From the NCBI GenBank assembly GCA_015520525.1, contig WAPY01000079.1, forward strand, positions 1-13,034: DNA of 13,034 bases. The letters run 5' to 3'. The notes beneath the pieces are model-generated. The model searched no databases. It had not been told where the DNA came from and saw only the letters and a list, made by a program, of their open reading frames with translations. This DNA is from Candidatus Woesearchaeota archaeon (GTDB lineage Archaea > Nanobdellota > Nanobdellia > Woesearchaeales > WAPY01). A program made the position numbers and the translations under genes. Each line of letters starts with the position of its first letter. Positions within the stretch are counted from its first letter, which is position 1. Below are positions 7,916 through 13,034 of the stretch, piece after piece.

Positions 7916-10900
7916 TTATCTCAAATTAGGAATATTAACACAATAACTCTTCTCATTTGAACTACAACTCTTACTACACCTCAACAAAGGCCTAACAGGA
8001 GGTACAAGCACAGAACCGCCCAAACTACACATAATACTCTCACTAATTAAAAGAGCAGAAGGATTATTACTCTCACCAATATTATCCTCACAACAAGCAC
8101 AAACCTCACCAACAGGACAATGCTTAACAGGAGGAGCATCTTTATCAACAACACAATAACCCCTAAACTTGCCCCCATAAGAAGAACAATCCAAATCACA
8201 ACGCCCGCCCAGATAATAATGCGGATCAACCAACTGACCACCAGGCTCACAAACAAACTCATCTTTACCCCAAGTCCTCTGACGCTTGCAACAAGTACAA
8301 ACTTCGCCGTAAGAACAAGCAGAAGATCTGCTGTGAGAAGAATTCCTCGAATAGGATGAATGAGAAGGAACAGGAAGTACTTTCCACCAGTAAATAACTA
8401 TTGCCCGGGAAGAATATTCTTCTTTATAAAACATAATTAAATGAGAGCTGTTCAGTAATGAAAAGGAGAAATCCATGAATTTGTGATACTTTGATGTTAA
8501 CCCATGCTCAAGAGACCACTTCTTAATTGCCTTTGGAGAAGAAACCCACACAATGTTAGAACCGTTAAAATAACCTGTTCGAATAAAAAAGGCGTAACTT
8601 TCACCAGAGTAATAGTCTCCAGTGAAATTACTGTATGCAACAACAAAGTAAGAATTATTCAAAGGAACAAGTTGAATAATATTAAAAGTACTGCGGATGT
8701 CAGTATTCTTCACATAATCCCAAACAACTTTAGAATTACCAAAGTGACCAACAAACAGACTCGACCAAGAATCACCATATTTAGGTTTACCTACCAAGAT
8801 AAAATGAGACGAATCAAGACGCATCATATTATTGATTGGATTTGGATGAAGAATACTTCCAGTAATCCAATTAAATAAAGAGTTATTAACATATTCTGTT
8901 AAAGAAAGCTTATTGTTAGAATATTCCCCCAAGACAAGTTTTCCTCCTCTAACAAGCTTTTCTCCTCTCGCATGCCTCAACCCAGTCGGTTTTCCATTAA
9001 CTTCCTCATACCAAAGACATTCAGCAACAAACTGAGAATCACTTAAACGGACAACCTTAGAAAGACTATCACGATGAGAATCAATCACAGCAGAATCCCG
9101 CCAAACAACTCTCTTATTTGCTTTATCAAAATGACCAACACGAATAATATTACTTGACTTTAAATCATATGATAAATTAAATCTCAAAAAATACTTCCTC
9201 TTCTCATAAGATATTACAAAAGTAGAATTGCTTAAAAAAGCAACAGAATCAATCATAAACACATTAGAATCAAACTTTGACAAGAGAACATCCCAATACA
9301 CTTTATCATCAGATTTATTAAAATAACCAACAGAAATAAAACTATCTCCCAAAGCAGGATCAAAAGATAAAACAACGAAATAATCATCCCCCAAAGAAGA
9401 TACTAAATGATATCTACCAAGATGATTATCAAAGATTATATTTGCAGTGTCCCAAACAACAGCAGACCCAAATGGATGACCAACACGAATAATCCCATAT
9501 CCTTCAGGATTATTATGAACAACAATAAAATGAGAAGAATCCAAACCCACGAAAGATACAAAATCTTCCTGTGAACAAAATGGGAAGTACTGAGAAGCAT
9601 TAAAATCTGAAGCTAAACAAGCTCCTTCATGACAAGAAAGGCCGAACCCACAAGAAATTCCATCCTTTACGTAAGAGTGAGTGCATTTATGATTATAACA
9701 TTTATCAACCGTGCAAGAATTTTTATCATCACAATCAAAATCATTTGAACAATAAGATTGCGAACTGTTCATTTTTACACACGCACTACCATTCCAAACA
9801 GGCCTACCAGAAGGACAACAATGATTACCAGAACAAACACTACCAGAACCACAAGAACCACAACCCACAAAACCACCACAACCATCACTCACAAAACCAC
9901 ACTCCAAACCAGAACAAACAACACTCTTATTCAAATGTCTACATTCACAACCCTTATCATTAACACGCAAACCACCACTAACCAAAGGCCAAACAGCACC
10001 AGCAGAACTTCCGTTAACACCAAAAACAAAATTATGACGAGAAGCGCTCCCAAAATTGGAAATACCATTGCCGTGAGGCAAAAACAAACTCACATTAGAA
10101 CAAAAACCAGCAAAATCAACAAACAAACCAGAACCATTCAAAACACCAACAACACGATGAACACCAGAACGCAACAAATACAAACTATCAAAGGAAGACG
10201 ACAAGTAAGGACTCAACTGAGTAGGATTATTTGAATAACTTCTCTTACCCGCAAAAAGACTCTTTAAGAATTCAATAATAACAACGAACGGATCTGACCA
10301 GAAATTAACACCAACAAAAGGAACGCCAGAAGGACTGAAAACTAACAAACCACGCTTAGGATTCAACCATACTTCATCATCCGCACAAGAGAACCAACCT
10401 TCTTTATTAGAGTTACTAGACCAAACATGATTACAATTTGTATTGCTTAAATTCAGAACATCAATTAAATAAGAAAAAGGAACAGAAAGATTCCAAAACA
10501 AAGGAGCACCTAATAGAGCGGAACCACCATTATCATAATCCCTCAAAACACAAACCTGACCCAAACAACTGAAGCTTTTACTAATTGAAGCTGAACCAAA
10601 AGAACAATCTTTACCAGCCAGATTAGGATTAACACCACCTAAATAAGGAACAACATCAGAAAAATTACCGCAAATCAAACTATAATGATTAGAATGACGC
10701 TTAGACACACTGAAATTAACCAAAACATTAGCTAGAAAACCCAAACGAGAAGACCAATTGCCATTCTCACAGTAATGATCAAAAACAAAAGAACCGGAAT
10801 GAACACACAAGGGCTTATCAGAATCTCCATTCTTAAACCAAGTTAAAACATTAGACTGACTGAAATTACCATCAGGATCCAACAAACACTCATCAGATTT

Positions 10901-12274
10901 GGGACAATAACCAACCCTACCATCCCAAGTTAACTTCTTAACACCCTGCTTACAAGCACCACCAACACAAAACTTACCAACACCACAAGAAGTGCCGTCT
11001 GCCTTGTTTGAATGAGAACATTGACCGTTGGAACAAGAATCAACAGTGCAAGGATTATTATCATCACAACTCAAAGAACCAGCAACACTACAAGAACCAC
11101 CACAACCATCAGGACCAGTAAAAGTAGTGCCAGCACAAACAGAGCTAGGAGAGGGACAAGAAGGAGTACAGGAAGGATTAGGAGAAGAGCTACTACTAGA
11201 ACTGCTTGAAGAAGAACAAGAACTGTCCTCAGTACAGTTAAAATAACAAGCTCCGTTCTCGCGTATCACAAAAGAAAGCTTATACCCTTTTTTACAAGTT
11301 CCTTCATTACTATTACCTGAACAGCCATTACAAGTGGCGGTATCAATAGAATTTATCCAGAGGTTAGATGACTCTCCACATCCTTTATCATGATAAACAG
11401 TTTGAATAAGAATCCCATTTGATACGGAAGCTCCACAAAGATCTGAACGGTCAATTGAACTTGATTTACTACTAGAGGAAGTGCTAATACATCCCGGACA
11501 ATTAGTAGAAGATGAACTAGTAGAAGTAGAAGTACTAGTAGAAGTACTAGTAGAAGTAGAAGTGGAAGTACTAGAACTTCCATCAGAACAAACTCCATTA
11601 TTACACTTCTCAAGTGCATTACAAGCAGGAGAACATGTAGTGCCCCCTTTATTATGAACTAACACTCCATCTGCTAAATAATTGTGTTCTCCCGAGACCT
11701 CCAAATTATACACTTTCTCTGATGAAATAACAGGAGATATGCGTAATACAGAAATAGTTATAAAAGATTTATTTAAATAAGCAATGACTTTATCGCCAAC
11801 CTTCAAATTACCCGCAGGTTCATATCCCTTACCAACAATAAAGATAGGATGATTAGGAGTAACATTCAAAACAACACCTTCACTAAATTTCACATTCAGA
11901 TAGAGTTTATTATTGTTATGAACAAAAACTCTCTCAACATGTTCTTTAACTAAAGAGTCCTTCTCAATACTAAAACTATAAATTGCATCACCAACCTTAA
12001 AATCTTTAATTTTTTCATAACCTTTTGGCGTCAGAACCAGAGTGTTTGGAGTAAAACAAGTAGAAGAGCCTCCTCCAGAAGAACCACTACCAGAAGATGG
12101 ACAATAACAATTATCAAGTATGGGACCATCACAATAAATAATACTCCCATTACAAACATATTCCCCTGCCTTCACATTCCTTGAAGATAATGTCAAAAAA
12201 GTCGCCACAAGAGAGACAAAGAAAATAATAAATAATGCAAGCATAAAATATTTTGATTGATTGCCTTTCATCAT
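7916..12274 (-). CDS. Large exported cysteine-rich protein with N-terminal Hint autoprocessing domain and propeller-like repeats
   Basis: A 1452-residue predicted surface or secreted protein of unknown role. Order of parts: hydrophobic signal segment at 9-30 with a possible cleavage site VKA|G at 36; short Cys-rich piece 41-58; Ser/Gly linker 60-72; complete mini Hint domain 73-208; short Cys-rich piece 214-229; Ser/Thr tract 233-257; Cys-rich part 259-353; Ser run 354-364; Cys-rich module 369-441; unidentified 450-770 region; second Cys-rich module 776-886; seven propeller-like repeats about 903-1303; Ser-rich linker; two eight-Cys repeats 1320-1374 and 1386-1445. The many cysteines and Asn-X-Ser/Thr sequons fit an extracellular, disulphide-bonded, possibly glycosylated protein. 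There is no second hydrophobic anchor. It starts ATGATG after GAGGGTGAG, and its ATG overlaps the upstream stop by 4 bases, so translation is coupled to the 216-residue membrane protein. The architecture is seen directly; adhesion, cell contact or enzyme-related roles are only guesses. Confidence 0.9.
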   Translation of the reverse strand: MMKGNQSKYFMLALFIIFFVSLVATFLTLSSRNVKAGEYVCNGSIIYCDGPILDNCYCPSSGSGSSGGGSSTCFTPNTLVLTPKGYEKIKDFKVGDAIYSFSIEKDSLVKEHVERVFVHNNNKLYLNVKFSEGVVLNVTPNHPIFIVGKGYEPAGNLKVGDKVIAYLNKSFITISVLRISPVISSEKVYNLEVSGEHNYLADGVLVHNKGGTTCSPACNALEKCNNGVCSDGSSSTSTSTSTSTSTSTSTSTSSSSTNCPGCISTSSSSKSSSIDRSDLCGASVSNGILIQTVYHDKGCGESSNLWINSIDTATCNGCSGNSNEGTCKKGYKLSFVIRENGACYFNCTEDSSCSSSSSSSSSSSPNPSCTPSCPSPSSVCAGTTFTGPDGCGGSCSVAGSLSCDDNNPCTVDSCSNGQCSHSNKADGTSCGVGKFCVGGACKQGVKKLTWDGRVGYCPKSDECLLDPDGNFSQSNVLTWFKNGDSDKPLCVHSGSFVFDHYCENGNWSSRLGFLANVLVNFSVSKRHSNHYSLICGNFSDVVPYLGGVNPNLAGKDCSFGSASISKSFSCLGQVCVLRDYDNGGSALLGAPLFWNLSVPFSYLIDVLNLSNTNCNHVWSSNSNKEGWFSCADDEVWLNPKRGLLVFSPSGVPFVGVNFWSDPFVVIIEFLKSLFAGKRSYSNNPTQLSPYLSSSFDSLYLLRSGVHRVVGVLNGSGLFVDFAGFCSNVSLFLPHGNGISNFGSASRHNFVFGVNGSSAGAVWPLVSGGLRVNDKGCECRHLNKSVVCSGLECGFVSDGCGGFVGCGSCGSGSVCSGNHCCPSGRPVWNGSACVKMNSSQSYCSNDFDCDDKNSCTVDKCYNHKCTHSYVKDGISCGFGLSCHEGACLASDFNASQYFPFCSQEDFVSFVGLDSSHFIVVHNNPEGYGIIRVGHPFGSAVVWDTANIIFDNHLGRYHLVSSLGDDYFVVLSFDPALGDSFISVGYFNKSDDKVYWDVLLSKFDSNVFMIDSVAFLSNSTFVISYEKRKYFLRFNLSYDLKSSNIIRVGHFDKANKRVVWRDSAVIDSHRDSLSKVVRLSDSQFVAECLWYEEVNGKPTGLRHARGEKLVRGGKLVLGEYSNNKLSLTEYVNNSLFNWITGSILHPNPINNMMRLDSSHFILVGKPKYGDSWSSLFVGHFGNSKVVWDYVKNTDIRSTFNIIQLVPLNNSYFVVAYSNFTGDYYSGESYAFFIRTGYFNGSNIVWVSSPKAIKKWSLEHGLTSKYHKFMDFSFSLLNSSHLIMFYKEEYSSRAIVIYWWKVLPVPSHSSYSRNSSHSRSSACSYGEVCTCCKRQRTWGKDEFVCEPGGQLVDPHYYLGGRCDLDCSSYGGKFRGYCVVDKDAPPVKHCPVGEVCACCEDNIGESNNPSALLISESIMCSLGGSVLVPPVRPLLRCSKSCSSNEKSYCVNIPNLR
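7937..8317 (-). repeat. C-terminal tandem eight-cysteine repeat pair
   Basis: Copy 1 is residues 1320-1374 and copy 2 is 1386-1445. Both start with C-x2-GEVC-x-CC and continue C-x16-C-x3-C, ending in a YCV motif. Cysteines: 1320, 1326, 1328, 1329, 1342, 1359, 1363, 1374 against 1386, 1392, 1394, 1395, 1416, 1433, 1437, 1445. Only the loops after CC and before the last Cys differ in length. The pair forms the very C terminus of the protein. I do not recognise the module. Confidence 0.75.
8366..9568 (-). other. Seven propeller-like repeats (putative beta-propeller)
   Basis: Residues about 903-1303 hold seven imperfect units of about 40-75 residues. The pattern is a turn such as LDSSHFIVV, LGDDYFVVL, LSNSTFVIS, LSDSQFVAE, LDSSHFILV, LNNSYFVVA or LNSSHLIMF. 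In most units this is followed by (I/F)xVGHF or VGYFN and then VVWD or VYWD. Seven units of alternating hydrophobic strands are the classic count for a closed beta-propeller. Fold and closure are inferred; no catalytic motif is evident, so ligand or glycan binding is the more likely type of role. Confidence 0.65.
9614..9733 (-). repeat. Seven-cysteine module, copy 2
   Basis: Residues 848-887. Cysteines at 848, 854, 859, 864, 875, 881 and 886 repeat copy 1 spacing exactly (6-5-5-11-6-5). The core CDDKNSCTVDKCYNHKC matches copy 1 CDDNNPCTVDSCSNGQC. It is preceded by a Cys/Gly-rich stretch with DGCGG at 797-801, just as copy 1 is preceded by DGCGG at 389-393, so the duplicated unit is larger than the seven-Cys core. 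Confidence 0.75.
10946..11068 (-). repeat. Seven-cysteine module, copy 1
   Basis: Residues 403-443 of the large protein. Cysteines at 403, 409, 414, 419, 430, 436 and 441 have exactly the spacing of copy 2 (9614-9733). The core reads CDDNNPCTVDSCSNGQC. It resembles the C-D-D-x-N-x-C-T-x-D-x-C repeats known from secreted bacterial cysteine-rich proteins, notably of myxobacteria; that resemblance is from memory. Probably a small disulphide-bonded extracellular module. Confidence 0.75.
11183..11215 (-). repeat. Serine homopolymer linker
   Basis: Residues 354-364 are eleven consecutive serines, following Cys353 and encoded by a mix of TCT, TCA, AGT and AGC. The mixed codons suggest the run is kept for protein reasons rather than being a recent DNA slippage product. 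It separates the first Cys-rich part from the PNPSCTPSCPSPSSVC module. Confidence 0.75.
11504..11578 (-). repeat. Ser-Thr dipeptide repeat tract (low-complexity DNA)
   Basis: Residues 233-257 of the large protein are almost purely alternating Ser and Thr, encoded by mixed ACT, TCT and AGT codons. The plus strand shows repeated AGAAGTACTAGT-like units. It probably forms an extended linker between the Hint part and the body and could be O-glycosylated. The tract length may vary between strains by slippage. Confidence 0.8.
11651..12058 (-). other. Hint (intein-like/BIL-type) domain coding segment
   Basis: Residues 73-208 of the large protein, 136 residues. Splicing block A is CFTPNTLVLTPKGYEKI, starting at Cys73. 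Block B is NVTPNHPIFI with His142 of the TxxH motif. Blocks F and G are VYNLEVSGEHNYLADGVLVHN, with His197, His207 and Asn208. The endonuclease blocks are absent. The residue after Asn208 is Lys, followed by Gly-Gly, whereas splicing inteins need Cys, Ser or Thr. N-terminal thioester chemistry and Asn cyclisation should still be possible, giving cleavage at Thr72/Cys73 and Asn208/Lys209. A Ser/Gly-rich linker precedes the domain and a short Gly-Gly follows it, in the manner of bacterial intein-like domains of the VHNKGG kind. The call rests on motifs; activity is inferred. Confidence 0.88.
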
Positions 12275-12921
12275 CTCACCCTCTCAGAACAATTTAATGA
12301 AGTAAGAAGTTCTTTTATAAAGTTAGGATAATAATCTTTAGACACAATGATTTGAGTAGTTATTTGACCGGTTGGCAAATAAGTCGCTTCATAACCCTGA
12401 ACATGAAAATTTGATTCCTTAAAATCTAAAGTTTCTATAGTAAGATTGCCACTGCAAGAATAAGATTTAATAAAAGATTTATAATTTGAATTGAGATTAT
12501 CAAACAGGGAGTCATGGGAAAAATAGTAAAGTTCCAAAGCAGTAAGAGAATTATTGTATATTAAGAAAAGATTTTTCTCACTCAAATTAAAATAATCATA
12601 GGACCCTTCATATTTTCCTTTTGAGTAAATCTTCCAGTGATAAACTTCTGAACTACTCGACATGAGAGGATTTAAAGGGATATAAATATCTTCACTGATA
12701 TCAAAATTCCTTGTTAAATTATTTAAGCCTAAAGAAGGATCAAAATGTGATATTATATTAAAGTATGGAGTGTAATTTATTTCACCATAAACTGATGCTG
12801 AGGGAGAACTGTGAGGTTTATTGACATTAGACAATATCAAAAACAAAAGTCCAGCAATAAGCAAAAAAACAACAAACATAATAGAAACTGATCTTAAATA
12901 TTCTTTTTTATCGCTTGCCAT
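12271..12921 (-). CDS. Small single-pass membrane protein of unknown function
   Basis: A 216-residue protein I do not recognise. Residues 1-10 are charged (MASDKKEYLR), 11-31 form one strong hydrophobic segment (SVSIMFVVFLLIAGLLFLILS), and the remaining 185 residues are polar and aromatic with several Asn-X-Ser/Thr sequons. The body should therefore lie outside the cell, anchored by its N terminus. Only two cysteines occur in the outer part, at 156 and 211, and may pair. The C-terminal region about 160-212 looks like a compact alpha/beta piece but matches no motif I know. ATG at 12921 is preceded by AGAGGGCG. Its TGA overlaps the ATG of the large Hint protein by 4 bases, so the two are co-translated, and this protein could be a membrane partner or anchor for it. 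That link is inference from gene order. Confidence 0.8.
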   Translation of the reverse strand: MASDKKEYLRSVSIMFVVFLLIAGLLFLILSNVNKPHSSPSASVYGEINYTPYFNIISHFDPSLGLNNLTRNFDISEDIYIPLNPLMSSSSEVYHWKIYSKGKYEGSYDYFNLSEKNLFLIYNNSLTALELYYFSHDSLFDNLNSNYKSFIKSYSCSGNLTIETLDFKESNFHVQGYEATYLPTGQITTQIIVSKDYYPNFIKELLTSLNCSERVR

Positions 12922-12954
12922 GTTCGCCCTCTTTTCAAACTCAATAAAAGAACT

Positions 12955-12968
12955 CTTTTATATTTAAA
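12955..12968 (-). promoter_or_regulatory. TATA box for the two-gene surface-protein operon
   Basis: The minus strand reads AAAAGATTTAAATATAAAAG, a strong archaeal TATA box with an A/G-rich BRE-like lead. Transcription would begin near 12936, giving a leader of about 15 nt that contains AGAGGGCG before ATG at 12921. The remaining sequence to the window end (12969-13034) holds no gene I can support. Confidence 0.6.
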
Positions 12969-13034
12969 TCTTTTGATAAACTTTTTGTTGTTTTCTTTAG
13001 TTCAAAAATTTTATAAAGAAGAGCAAAGAACCAG

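Noticed and set aside
9758..10234. Plus-strand open frame of 158 codons, very rich in Thr, Asn and Arg
   Set aside because: Antisense to the Cys/Gly/Ser/Val-rich part of the large protein; its odd composition is the mirror of that coding strand.
11504..11580. CRISPR array or minisatellite
   Set aside because: The repeats are short, with no unique spacers, and stay in frame as Ser-Thr codons inside an intact gene.
11651..12058. A classical splicing intein
   Set aside because: There is no Cys/Ser/Thr after the terminal Asn, no homing endonuclease, and the host site is a Gly/Ser linker rather than a conserved active site, so a Hint/BIL-type cleavage domain fits better.
13001..13020. TATA-like sequence TTTATAAAG on the plus strand near the right edge
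   Set aside because: It could drive a divergent gene starting beyond the window, but the transcription start would be outside and nothing here confirms it; the sequence is A/T-rich enough to arise by chance.

Overview
The window looks like a stretch of an AT-rich archaeal chromosome. The phenylalanyl-tRNA synthetase is of the archaeal/eukaryotic type: the alpha subunit has N-terminal winged-helix repeats and the beta subunit is the short ~550-residue form. Promoters look archaeal (TTTAAATA/TATAAATA boxes), ribosome binding sites are GAGGTGAT-like, and pheS appears leaderless. The mix of a plasma-membrane-type H+-ATPase, a membrane pyrophosphatase and a giant cysteine-rich secreted protein would fit a DPANN lineage (Woesearchaeota/Pacearchaeota-like). 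That placement is an inference and not proven by the sequence.

Layout, left to right. (1) Positions 1-2396, minus strand: a P-type (P3A) H+-ATPase, missing only its last few codons at the window edge. It is absent from simple complete-ORF lists because its stop lies outside the window and it starts with TTG. (2) A 124-bp divergent promoter region. (3) Positions 2521-5692, plus strand: pheS and pheT, one base apart, one operon. (4) A short convergent gap with a T-rich minus-strand terminator. (5) Positions 5735-7771, minus strand: a K+-dependent-type membrane pyrophosphatase with its own promoter and a tandem 10-bp repeat in its leader. (6) Positions 7916-12921, minus strand: two genes overlapping by 4 bp, a 216-residue single-pass membrane protein followed by a 1452-residue exported protein.

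The most unusual element is the 1452-residue protein. Directly after its signal peptide and a Ser/Gly linker it carries a complete mini Hint (intein/hedgehog-type autoprocessing) domain, with N-terminal Cys73, block B TPNH and a C-terminal His-Asn, but with Lys instead of Cys/Ser/Thr at +1. This predicts self-cleavage, or transfer to another nucleophile, rather than normal splicing. Beyond it come a Ser/Thr tract, cysteine-rich modules with exactly conserved spacing, a ~320-residue domain I cannot name with certainty, a run of seven propeller-like repeats and a duplicated eight-cysteine tail. With the co-translated 216-residue protein it may form a self-processing cell-surface system.

The other genes are housekeeping: two primary cation pumps (ATP-driven and PPi-driven) at the membrane, and the enzyme that charges tRNA-Phe. 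The plus strand is richer in A and C than in T and G whatever the gene direction, so pheST uses visibly different synonymous codons from the minus-strand genes. This is best read as replication-strand skew. I found no tRNA, rRNA, CRISPR array or insertion sequence, and no stretch over 300 bp lacks a gene.
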